Source of the DNA: Enoplosus armatus
Taxonomy: Eukaryota; Chordata; Actinopteri; Centrarchiformes; Enoplosidae
Assembly: GCF_043641665.1 (NCBI RefSeq)
Contig: NC_092190.1
Coordinates: forward strand, 10,379,548 to 10,443,547
Direction: 5' to 3'
DNA length: 64,000 nucleotides
How positions within the stretch are numbered: the stretch's first letter is position 1; every line of letters starts with the position of its first letter. Positions 47,642 to 59,262 of the stretch are shown one piece after another. The notes beneath the pieces are model-generated. The model saw nothing but the letters and a program-made list of their open reading frames with translations, was not told the origin of the DNA and made no database searches. The position numbers and the translations under genes are program-made.

Positions 47642-49413
47642 AGGTAAGGAAGTGTTGAGGGTGGTGTGAAACTGACAACTCTCTGCTGTGCCAGACACAC
47701 ACTCCGTATGTTGTTGATTGGCCACCTCTCAGGAGCTGACATAAGTCAGGCGTTCAGCTCAAACCAATCAAATTGCAGATCTGGAAATGACATTATGAGA
47801 CTCCTGGCCAGGCCCCTATATCCATATGTCTACGAACAGAGCAGGGGGAGGCAGGCACACACATGCACAAACACACAGGGTCAAAGACGGAGCGTAAAAT
47901 TGAGCAACTACAGTTAAAGGCAGACTAGACAATCCCAGCCGAAGTAGGACATCTATCCCCGAGAGGCACGATCACAGCATCCTGCAGTGACATAATATGT
48001 GAGAGCAATGAGTGTTGAATGATGAGCATTCAAGCACCCCAAGCACTGACACAACAGATGTTTGCCACAACACCATCCGCGGTTTGAAATCCAGTTAGCA
48101 CTCCTACCGAATTTCAGGCCCGGCATGGTGAACGTTCAGTCACCATTACGATCAGAGGTGAATCACAGAACAAGGGGTTCAAAAACATCAAGCAAATTGA
48201 ATCTCCTTGTGTGAGCAACTGCTGACATTTGGTGATAAATCAGCAAATTATGTTAGTGGCAAGGCTTGTTCCTTTCAACATAACAGAAATGACCTACATT
48301 ACTGGCTTTCTGATTTTTTTTTAGCTTAAACAACTCTGGAGCACTCTCAGCGGAAGGTGCAACGCCATCAACAACACAACAAGAGGGAATAAACACCCCT
48401 TTTATTGTGTTAGAGGGCAGTTTTTACAAAATAAACCTCTGTGACAGGAAACTGGGTAAAATGCAGCTTCCACACAGACGACAGTAAGTGGTGAGCTATC
48501 CATGGTGCTGAAATTACACAATATATAACATTTTCGTTTAATTCCCATACTATTCAATATGTTGTTGCATCATTTTTTTTGGCAGAGGGACACTGGCTGC
48601 ACTAAAACTAATTGGATTGGCATTAGATGAGCACTTCCTCCCCTCAATAACAAATTGTAGAATAAGTAACCCGCCCTGCAGCACACATTAATCAGGTAAT
48701 CATCTCTTGTCTTATCCCCAGTATACAGCCCATTAACATTAAGCAACACTCTCTTTGGTGGCACTCCAAGCCATGCGCTCTGACAATGATTAGTAGCTTC
48801 AAGGACTGAAATACTGTAATTTACTTTCAGCACCCTAAGAGCAACTACAACCTATCTCTCCCTGCCTCTCGTTCTCTCTCTGTGACACACACACACACAC
48901 ACACACACAGGAACATTGCATGTAGGGCCATACTGTAAGTCATGTGTTTGTTTTAAACCCACTGACCAAACACAACACAACTGATAAGATGGGACCCACT
49001 TGCAGGAAACAGGTACATGATATTGTTTAACCTACGAGCACAAACCTTGTGCTTGTTCAGCTGCTGTCTACTTGTTCAGAGAACCTGACTAGTTTTCACT
49101 AGAGCTGTCAAAGCCTTAATTTCCCACATCTTAATTTCACCTCCGTCTCCTCTTTGCGGTATGTACAGCCTACATTGCGTGTGTGAAATGGGTCGGATCA
49201 TTGAATCTTAATGACTATATGGGAACAGTGAGTGTGATGTCTTAACTGCATTGTTCTCGTGAATGGGCTCACGTCTATCCTGCAGCAAAAGCAAGATGTC
49301 GCCAAAAGTGTGTAACCTATTTTTTGCACTGACAAGACAATATTTGGCGACAATTACTCATGAGGAGCAGAGTGTAGAGCCAAAACACCCATAACCACCT
49401 TTATGTGTCTGTG
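47640..49413. other. Upstream of nalf1, no gene seen
   Basis: Contains a short CA run at about 48885-48909. No coding feature recognised. Confidence 0.5.
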
Positions 49414-49439
49414 CTCTCTCTCTCTCTCTCTCTCTCTCC

Positions 49440-49479
<40 letters not shown>
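49414..49479. repeat. Compound (CT)n-(GT)n microsatellite at the nalf1 promoter
   Basis: A CT run (49414-49437) and a CCCT spacer are followed by a GT run (49451-49479), immediately upstream of the CpG-rich nalf1 leader. Confidence 0.97.
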
Positions 49480-49481
<2 letters not shown>

Positions 49482-49499
49482 TGCACATAGGTAATAAGC

Positions 49500-50113
49500 T
49501 GCTCCGCCACTGCGCAACGATGGAGCTATCGCAACGATGGAGATGACGCAAACATTCCCAGCTCTCCGAAAAAGTGTTTCAAGACGAACATGGCGGCAAC
49601 TTAACCGCGGTCCAAGATGACAATGGCCAACGGGAGAAAGGATTCTAGGCTTTCCGCCCAGGTACGGGACAGAGAAACCAGCCTGCGTGCATCGAAAGGG
49701 CTCGTTGCTCTCCTTTAAGTGAATCTGCAAACCGAACGGCAGCAGACGCGCAGCATCAGTACCAAGAGGCTCGCAACAGCTGGTCTCCCTGAGCCCCCGA
49801 CGAGAGAACAAACCCGTGGAGGGACGGTAGAAAGAGAGGGGCATGCGGTCAAAGAGGACGCCGTTTCCCCCCGGAGAGCCATGGAGAACCGGGATGCGGC
49901 AGCGCGAAGCTTAATCTGTGCGGGCGCGCTAATTGGATCGGAATAGCACCGATTGCTGCGGGCGCGATAGAGGAGCGCCCTGGACCGGCGGAGGCACGGC
50001 ACCCCACCGTTACAGAGGAGAACCAACCGGAGTCCGTCTCCCCCCAAGTCAATGAGTATTGTGGCAGAGCAGCCCCCGCGGTGGAGTCGGCCAGGGCAGC
50101 ACTTTCCTAAAAT
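49500..50113 (+). promoter_or_regulatory. nalf1: nalf1 CpG-rich promoter and 5' leader
   Basis: CpG density rises sharply from about 49500 to the end of exon 1, marking a CpG-island promoter. A 13-bp unit 'cgcaacgatggag' is repeated at 49513-49525 and 49530-49542. Upstream ATGs include a four-codon frame (49590-49604) and a 33-aa frame (49617-49718), both out of the way of the main start. The transcription start cannot be fixed from sequence. Confidence 0.6.
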
Positions 50114-50833
50114 ATGACCAGGGGTGCTTGGATGCGTCGGCAGCATGATGAAGGCTTAAAATACTGGTTTGCACCCCGAGAGAACGAGAAGCCATTTACC
50201 GAGTCGGAGCGGGCCCAGAGATGGCGACTGTCGCTGGCCTCTCTGCTGTTCATCACCGTCCTGCTCTCTGATCACTTGTGGTTCTGCGCCGAGGCGAAAC
50301 TAACACGAACCCGAGACAAGCGGTCGGACGAGGGGCTTGCAATTACGGACATGGGCGAGTACCCAAACTCCTTCCACCGACACCATATCCCAACATCACC
50401 TGACCCCCACCGTCTCGCCAGAGAGCAAGATGTTATTTTTCTAGGGAATTCTACCAAACCTCTGTGGCGAATGGACACCTGTCACCCCGACAGCCTGTCC
50501 AAAGACTGCTTTACTTTCACGGACGCGAAGACCGTGTGCCTGGGCCTCTCCGGTGGAGGGGAAAAGGGGACACATTTGGCGTACGTGAATCTGAGCGATT
50601 TGTACCTTTCTTTTTGTAATTCCTACTCACTTTTGGATTTGTTTTACGGGTTTACGAGTCCGGACGATTTGAATTGCACCCTGGATATGGCCATGGGGGG
50701 ATGCAGCGAGTGTGTCCGGGCTTATCAGCGTCTCGACCAGCAGGCGGAGGAGAACTACCGGGAGTTTGAACTGCTGGTTCAGAAATACGAGACGGATGCA
50801 TACTCGGTTAGGACGTGCATGGAGGAATGCAAG
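50114..50833 (+). CDS. nalf1: NALCN channel auxiliary factor 1 (FAM155A), coding exon 1
   Basis: 240 codons of the N-terminal half. NALF1 binds the NALCN sodium-leak channel with UNC79 and UNC80, and is needed for channel folding and surface activity in neurons. The start MTRGAWM, ENEKPF, SERAQRWRLSLASLLF and SDHLWFCAEAKLTR are nearly identical to mammalian NALF1. A hydrophobic segment spans about residues 38-60. The start of the extracellular Cys-rich domain follows, with Cys at 123, 132, 142, 168, 188, 197, 200, 235 and 239. N-glycosylation sequons are at Asn112, 159 and 187. The long polyglutamine tract of mammals is absent (residues about 66-108 are a short, non-repetitive linker). The exon ends AAG then GTAGGA, the same boundary as human (after ...CK). 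Reading past it would add 37 spurious intronic codons. The remaining exons lie beyond the window. Confidence 0.95.
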
Positions 50834-51834
50834 GTAGGACTAACGAGGCCGGGGTCGCGCACGCGCATGCACACACGCGCCAGTGCATTTAAGGGGGTGG
50901 GTTCACAGTCGTCATGGCAACCGTTGGGCATATCTGTCAGTATTTAAGTATTTATTTTTTAGACTTCAGGCTACCAGTGCCTTCACTGCATCATTTGGCC
51001 TGTCAGGACTTGCACAAACACACAGTTGCACCAAATGAAACTGGCATGAGGGACCAGAGGACAGGTCAACAGACTCCTGCAGTCCTTCATCATTCTCTCT
51101 CCCTCTCTTTTTTCCTTGTTTTCTCTTTCTCTGGCTCTCCAAGTCTAATCTTTCTAATATGGACTACTTTGTGAACTGTGACTGTGGAAGTGACGTTTGA
51201 CATTTGGAGTAAGGGCCAGGCTTGCACCGCAGCTCCATGGGACGAAGGGAGAGAGGGCTGTTGAGTTGTGCTCATTTCAATATCGTTAATAGCACGCCAG
51301 TGATTTCTGCACCTAATCCAGGCTTTGTACTGTCCCCAGTTTACTAGTTGTTCCAATAACATGGCAGTCTTATAGAGCACACATCTCAGGCTGTGGACTA
51401 CATGTTGTGCATGTCAGCAGCATAGCATACCTAGATCCATATTGTCTATACACACATACACTCACACACACAGACAAACACACTTTGTCTTGTGTTACTT
51501 CAGGCATCAAGGCCCACTCGGCTGTGCTGAACAATGAAAACTTACCTGTAAATGGAAACAAGGTGGGGATACACTGGTTGAATTACACTTGAATCTGTTT
51601 CATTTGTTGTGCGCTGGACTGTTGCAGAGGCCCTGTCTCCCTGTCAGCTGTGCATCCTACTGTGCTCACTGTCCATGGTGCTGAAACAAGGCCCTGCAAA
51701 AGGCCTTACGGGAGGACATGCTTGTTTCTTTTGCTGTGTACTCATGAAATTATATCCATTGTTTTAATTAGTTTGGCAGTGAAGCATGGTTATAAAGTGG
51801 ACTTTATTAACACATAGACCATAACCAACCTTAT

Positions 51835-52010
51835 TCCTTGAACAAGGCAGACCACTACACTGTATGTTCTCCATCTCTCCCACCTGTACCCATACCTGAT
51901 TAGCTCAGTCAGGTGGGCTCATGAGTTCCTGTTTGGCTGAACACACCTGATAGATGGAAAATGTGCAGTGTTAGGGTCTTTCATTAACAGGATTGAGAAT
52001 CGCTGGTATG
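51835..52010. repeat. Probable relative of the 32043-32232 MITE
   Basis: It shares the 'ctgtacccatacctgatt' and 'tcaggtg' core with 32095-32130. Its terminal inverted repeats are weak, so it is either degraded or partial. Confidence 0.4.
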
Positions 52011-55000
52011 GAAGGTATGGAATACGATTAATGACACTAGGCATGTGGGAGTGTGGCCTGACAAGGACAATAGAAATGTATGTCTCTGATGTAGACACAG
52101 TGCTTGCATTGTTATACTCTACGTGCTGTTGCCTACAGTACAGCTTTGTTTGTGCTTGGCATATTAACTTTTCACCTGTGCTGTAACATGTTTTTGTGTC
52201 TGATGCATTGTAAGCTTGACTCATTTCCTTGTCCTGAACATTAAGGTTTTGAGGAGTTGTAATGAACGTTGTTATCAAATGTGTCCAAAGCCAGGAGAGC
52301 TGCATCATCACCACAACAGCACTATAACACAGGTCAGGGAACGAACGAACCTTGGAAAGCAGGAAATCTTTCCTGAAAACTGTCCTCCACTGTCTTAATG
52401 ATCCTGCAGCCCGAACTAATTTCTACAAGATGGATGTTGTACAAGGGCAGATGGTCAGGCTGCTGGGCCGTGAGTGCTGATAATCCATGTGTGTGTGTGA
52501 GGAAGGATAGTTAGTGGGAGGATATACTGAGGATAAACCTTCACAGTGGACTCATGTGCTGTTTATATGTTTGTTTATTGTGAGTCATACCTTATTGTTA
52601 TGCCTGTTTGTCGGTGTGAGTGTGTGCATGCATATATGTATGCGCATGAACCTGTTTCCTATAACATCTTATAGCTGCTTCCTTCTTATGCCATCTAATC
52701 AGTAGTGTGCATTTGCACTCCTACTCTCTGCTAATGTAATCAGACTCAGGCAGGGCTATAGCAGCCTTTTAGCCCCTTTAGCCCAATCTGAATTGCTAAT
52801 CTGCTTCAGTGTTCTTGTGACCTTTGTGAAAGCACAGCACCCCAGGCCTGCATCACAAACCACCGCTCCTTGAAGAACCACTCTCCTGGACAATAAAAAG
52901 ACATTAGACAGCCTGAAACAATAATTATTGCTTTTCACTCTTATCTCTCTTATTTCTCTCATCTCAGGCCTCTCTCCCGCTCTTGTAAATTCTTCGTCCA
53001 CATTTTAAACAACTGCACAAGGCTTCTTTTCAAGTGATTTAAATGAATTGAAGCTGTAACATCACGTGGTGTTTGTGTATGTGTGATGTGTGTTATCAAT
53101 GTTGTATATGTTTTTGGGAAGAAAGAACATACAAGCAGTGAGATGAGAAGAAAGGAGAAGGAATAATGGAAAATGTGAGGTAAGATTAAGAGGTGAATTT
53201 AAAGTAGGAAACAGAAAAAATAACTTTGCTTTGAAGATGGGAAACTGTCACAAAGAGGCAGCAACATCAACACATATAAACAGTATACACACACACACAC
53301 ACTGCACACATAGTATGACATAACTAGCCCACTAATCTTCATGGACAGATGTGTCATTATCATTCAAACCAGATAGTTTTCATCAGGATGGTGTATGGCA
53401 CTGGGCCCGCCTTGTTTACCGTCAGAGAATGATGTGTTACTAGAGTTTGCCAGTTAGCTTAGCCAGAAAAAGAAAATCAAAATTCATTACAAAACAAGAA
53501 GACACCTATATATTTGGATATTTGGTTGTTGTAAGTGAAGCAGATATTGCAGACAATAAGACGAACATAACATTTTTCAAAGTTAATATAAAAACATGAG
53601 CAAATCCTGTTGGATTTGAAAGGCTGTGGGTGGCCCTCAGGTGATGCAAATTGTTGCAAATATAGAGGATACATTTATTTTTTGAGGTAGATAGGTTGCA
53701 CTTGCTGAGCTGTATGTATAGTACAGTGTCTGTATGCAGTTCTTAGGTCGATGCAGGATCTGCTTCAATAGTCAGATCTCCATCATGTGTGATATAAATG
53801 CAAAGAGAGGTTTGGCATTGCCACTTGACAACAATGCTCAGAAGTACTCTCCTTTCCTTCCACTGTCAATAATATGTTGGCCTAGGTTTTCGTGTTTTCA
53901 CTATGACCATATGAACTGTTATAATACTGATCTACTTTTCTGTTATTGAAAGAACACAGCTGGTGTTATTGTATATATTTTCTTATGGTCAACAAATCCC
54001 ATGATAAGATTAAAACCCGCAATATATTGATCCTGCTAGCAAGTGTTACCTGTTTAGCTAAAGCCTCATAAAGCTTATCCCTCTGTGCCATAGAGCTCCA
54101 TTGTTGCCCAAAAACTACATTTTGATTAAAAACACATCAGTGAGCCACACTGTTGCACCGGGTGACATATTTCTTCATTTCAATGAAAATGCGCACAGTA
54201 GTTTATTTAGAGTCAATCCACATACTCATAGTGCTCCAAATGTGTATTAATCTTCTGCTGAAAATAATACTCAACAAATGCACTATTTACTTCTGTTTGA
54301 GTAATGTTTGCTTAAAACTACAGTGCCCAGCTGTTATAGGAAATTACTTAGCCATTTTGGATTTTTTTAAAATCAAACTATAAATTCGAGAGATGCTTTT
54401 ACAAATGGGCTTGGGCCTGAGAGCCACAGACAGGGCAGAGAAGTTTCAGTATCAGATGCTGCCTTTGACTTGTGGCTTTCAGATTCCCACCTGCTTTGCC
54501 ATATTAACAGTCCCAGACAACAGCCACCACTTCTACTATTAACTTACTCTAAACCGATCATTTGATAGGCCTCTTTCACTGAAGACATTTTGACATGTCA
54601 TAGTAGCAAAATCACAGCTGTAAATATATGTAATGAATGATGGCTGAATTCCACTGAGCTGCTTCAGTTTCAGGGTCATGCCGGCTCACTGTCACACTGT
54701 CATGACTTACTGGGACACTTGAATAAAACAGAGACATTGTTAATGTTAGTGACACCAGTGCTTTACTATGAGAAGTCAACATTTCTGCTGTCAAAAAGGC
54801 ATATTTATGCAGATTGTTGGGAGCGATATCTAGCCTGGCAGTACCTGCTGTGCCCTGAGAAACGAATTTCAGGACATTAAGTCAACTAACCATCTTTGCA
54901 GTGGCTTAAGGTTCTCAATATCTGATGTTTTCAGACAATAATTTGTTCAGACCTTCTTCATTTGAGATGGAAGTATGGCAACATGAGATAAACTGTACAC

Positions 55001-55421
55001 ACATGCATGAGATGCATGAAGCATTTAAAGGAAGGTTGACATTATTGTGAACAAACAAGGTGTTTCTGCTACAGCCACAAAGATCAGCACAACTCTGTAT
55101 CAAACATTTGTGGTGCAGTGTGGCCTGTACAGTACACCGTGCACAGGGTTGCCAGCAGAAACAGAAAAATACAAATATACAAGAAAATACATAAAATAAA
55201 AAATAATGGGGGATGTGGAAAAGCTGAGTTACACATCGTGTATCATCATGTGTGATTATGATTGTTTTATGTGTGCTCTGCAAAAATGATTGCCATGCTG
55301 TATCCCTCCTTTTGCCTTCTGGTCTTTTCTGTCTTTGTTCTTTCCTACTTGTGTTCTTTACACCTTTTGATCTCTGTATGTACCTGTTTATATCACATGG
55401 ACACATGCTCACATGCATGTG

Positions 55422-55424
<3 letters not shown>

Positions 55425-55453
<29 letters not shown>
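55425..55453. repeat. (CA)n microsatellite
   Basis: An uninterrupted run of about 14 units. Confidence 0.97.
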
Positions 55454-55455
<2 letters not shown>

Positions 55456-56144
55456 GAGCCCCATGTGCAGTGTTTCCTGCAGGTCCAGACCTGACTGTCC
55501 CTTCCGGTGTAATTTAATTTGCACTCCCATAATTCTCTGCTTCTCTGGTGGCTGTGTCTCCAGGGCTCTATCTCAACATGTTGATCTCCTTTCTCCCTCT
55601 ATCTGTCATTGTCTCTCGCTTACTTTCACATCCTCTCTCTTTGTCTTTCTCCCATCTGTGTCAGAGCTCTGAGGAACCAACATCGCACGTACACATGTGT
55701 CCATCTGTCTCTACATCCCCTCCACCCCTCTCTCCCTCCTCCTTATAGACTTACTTCTCGTCAGAGGCCTTGGTTTCTCTCTCCCTCTCCCTTTCTGGAA
55801 ATATATGGGTGTTGAGCTCTTTTTTCCTGCTGGAATGATAGATACTGATCTAGGTTAAGGCCCTTTCCTTCCCTTCAATTACAGGACTGTCCACACAGAT
55901 CCCAGCTCCTTCACACAGCCTCTCTGGCCCTCTGCCTATTCAATCACCTCTTCTACTCTATCACTCTCTATTTCGACAAGACTATTCAGTTGAGCCCCTA
56001 TTTAATTTAGCTGTTTAGGTTTATGTTTTCACTCCACAGTGAGGATAGGCCTGATTGTGTTGTCCATTAAGTGAAGCAGAATTACAAAAAGTCCCTGCTG
56101 GATATGCGTGTATATGCCAAAGCAAAAATGAGAAAACATACGAC

Positions 56145-56255
56145 AAGATACAACTTTATTGATCCCCAGGAGGAAAATCTTGCGTTACAGCGCCACAAGA
56201 AGCAGACCAGAGATATAGGAAGGAGCAGGATAGAAATACAGTAAGTAGAAACAAG
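56145..56255 (-). repeat. Interspersed-element tail (GGGGATCAATAAAGT type), copy 2
   Basis: The plus strand has 'acaactttattgatcccca' followed by 'ggaggaaaatcttgcgtta', the same motif as at 15410-15475. It is immediately followed by a family B repeat at 56260. Confidence 0.5.
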
Positions 56256-56259
56256 AGCC

Positions 56260-57010
56260 TGCAGTCATGCTAGCGGCTCTGTGAGGCTCGAAGTACAGAG
56301 TTGCCTCAAGCTAAATTTGAATGTCAGCATGCTAACATGCTTATGTTTTGGTATATGATTACCATGGTCACCATCTTAGTTTAGTGTGTTAGCATGCTAA
56401 CATGTGCTAATTAGCATTAAAGTACAGTTGAGGCTGATGGGAATGTAATTTGTATTGCAATTATTTGACAACCGAAGTATTAGACAAATGATGATGCTGA
56501 ATGAAAAATTAAGGGATCACCAATGTGATTATAACTCATCTTGAGGGGGACATGAATGTGTATCAGTTTCATACCAGTTTATCCCATAGTTTAGTTAGAT
56601 TCAAAGTTCATTCTTGACCTTGGAAACAGCAGTGGACAGAAACAACCAGCACAATTTTCTTCCTCAGCAGATGGAGATGTTCCAGTTGCTGTGGTATTGT
56701 AGATGTTTAAAGCCCTTTAATGACCCCTTTCCCATGTTGGCTTAAAAGTTGAGACTGTGTGATACGATTGAAAGGTCCAGAAAAGCTACCAAAGAAATGT
56801 GGTGAGATTGTCATTGTCAGTCCACTATTTGTGGAGATATTCCACCCTGAACGCAAATTATTAACCTGCTGGTGGCGCTAGATGTAAAGTGAGGCTGTCA
56901 GCAGGAAAAACATTGTATTTCATGGAAATCTTCCCAATATTTGTAGCGATAACTGACCAGTCAGCACACAATGCCATCCCTAGAGCCCCACTGCTAGCAT
57001 GGCTAAGATA
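56260..57010 (+). repeat. Dispersed repeat family B, near full copy
   Basis: It shares 'gcatgctaacatg', 'accatggtcaccatcttag', 'gctaattagca', 'agtacagttgaggctg' and 'gatcacc' with the copies at 41999 and 44003, and ends 'atccctagagccccactg'. The sequence is diverged. Confidence 0.75.
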
Positions 57011-58901
57011 TATAGCCTACATATAGCAAATAAATATAAATCAGATCTATATGCAGAACATTACCCAGGACCCAGATATTTCAGCTCAAAGTGACAACGT
57101 TGATATTTATAGAATATATGCAATATTTGTGTTTGAATTATTCAGTAAGTTTGGGACAACTAGCCATTCAGAGGTAACACCATAAGAAAACACACTGACT
57201 CAGCATGTTTCTGTAGCAGATTTAGCTTTAATACAAATGGATGTTGTGCTAAACTTCACATTTTTTTTTAAACAGATGGCTTTTCTGTGTAAATTAAATG
57301 AAAGTAGGCTTTGACATGACACATAATGTACAGATTGTTCTGCTATCAACACAGGCAGCATGTCCCTACTGCAAGTCCTGCACTTTTCTCTCTCTCCCTC
57401 AAATTCAATTAGGGCTCTGTTGCTTCTCTCTGCAGCTCAAATAGATCCAGGGAAACTCCCCTTCATATGAGCTGCCAGTGTTTGTTTCTCCCCAGGCAGG
57501 AGATAAGGGAATGCGTCTGTTCGAGAAGAACACAGCAGCACTCCCATGGAAACGCCTCCTCGTCGCCCTCTATTCCCCTTCTACGCAGCACAATGAGACT
57601 GCACAGCTCCCTCCTTAGCTGCGTTGGGCCTCAGCCCCATCCACAGTTCTTTCTATCCATATTTCTTCCGTCCTCTTTCCTGCAGGCCACTACTTTGAGA
57701 AAAAGTCCTTTCCATCATTCAGTTAATACATGGAGGAGTATTGTCCTGTTTGCCTGGTGCGTGGGTACCGTTTGGGTCAGCTGAAAAATTCAAAGACAAC
57801 ATTCACGTGTGACTGTGTGCGAGAACAAGCTGCCAGTATCCAGCCACAGTAGGGCATAGCCCAGCCCCACTCATAATGAGATAAAAGTTGCAATGAGTCC
57901 TTTTAATGCTTCCAATTCAATCAGATCTATGACATAAACAAATTATGGCATTTACAAATGCACACTCGCTATCTGTCTCTTCTCTGCTGTCTCACTGGTA
58001 TGCTTAGTCGAATGATTTGATGAGTGGGTGATGTGTTATGTTTGATTTTCTGTGACAAAGTGAAGAGAGAGAAGGGGCTAGAGAGAGCGGAAATGGCTGC
58101 TATTGATAAATGACTCCATACAAAATGCTTTAAACACTGGAGACATAAAATCGGCACACATCAGACATTTATTTGTTTAAGCTCGTGATAATTTTAGGGG
58201 TTTAACAACCCATATCTATATAAAATACTCAGCATCTTCACGACTTAAGAACAATAACCAGTATGCTTCTGTGCGACAGAGTTTTCACGTGTGTCCAGCA
58301 TTTGGCGGATATCTGCCTCTTCAGTTTTATGCAGTGTTATTTGGTGGCAAACATAAGGAAGATGAAGATGACAATTAGATTAACAAAAACAATAACGTGA
58401 GGAGACTTATTGTAATACACAAACCATCTGAGAGACACAAGTGCTACCATGACGGTAGCAGTTTCACATTTTTGGTCTCAAGTTCTCCTTTGTGTTGAGA
58501 TGCACAAGTTAATTCGGTTCTTGTGCGTAAGCATGACACTGATCTGTAGACTGAATTGTTTAGTTGAAAGGAATAGAAATTTGCTTTTCAATAGAATGAG
58601 TCATTGATAAATATCGAATCCATTTAATCAGAATGTTATTGAAGCAGCTCCATGCAAGCCATTTATAAAGCAGAGAGTGCAAGTATGTGCTATTTTTAGA
58701 GTAAAGTCTGTCAGCTGTTTAATGGTGTTGTTCATATTGGACGTGAAATGGAAAGGAAAAGCACATCACATTTAATTTACTCTCAGAGAAGTAAAGGCAT
58801 CTGAATTATGAACGAATTTGAGGTGAACAGGGTCTTTACATGAAACTTCTCTCTAAATGAGAAATAATAAACACGGTTGATTATCACATTTAATATTAAA
58901 C

Positions 58902-59262
58902 GGGAACTCCACTCCAATTTACAGGTCTTTGGAAGTACTACTGCATATGTGAAAGAAGTAGTATAAAGCTCCTCCGGACGGAACTGCACAAAATCTGATA
59001 AATTTCCTCAAGCGATGTCACTAGAGTCTGCGTCCTTTGGGTCTGAAGACCACAAGTTTGAAAAACAAAACATCTGGGGGTGTGGAGTCAGAAAGAAGTG
59101 AGCTTCGACCTCTGCAGCCCGTTCCTCATCTCTGCTTGAGGCTAATGGCTTGAGGCTACATTAGCCGCTACTAGCACAACACACCAGTCTCTCAGACAGA
59201 ACTGTTGGCAGTTAGAGTTGCATTATGGGTAATGCAGGTGCCAGACAAGACAGAAGAATGTG
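58902..59262 (+). repeat. Dispersed repeat family A, copy 2
   Basis: Aligned with 14922-15270 in the same orientation. This copy retains an internal segment ('gtctgcgtcctttgggtctg') lacking in copy 1, which therefore has an internal deletion. Confidence 0.75.

Noticed and set aside
49715..50146. 143-codon minus-strand frame over the nalf1 leader
   Set aside because: A GC-rich shadow frame opposite the CpG island and nalf1 start; no recognisable product.
50834..50947. Continuation of the nalf1 frame past codon 240
   Set aside because: Follows a strong GT donor at the conserved exon boundary; the extra 37 codons are intronic and unlike NALF1.
55000..55454. Minus-strand 179-codon frame beginning in a CA repeat (54915-55454)
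   Set aside because: Its start is a poly-Cys-Val artefact of the microsatellite and the rest has no recognisable feature.
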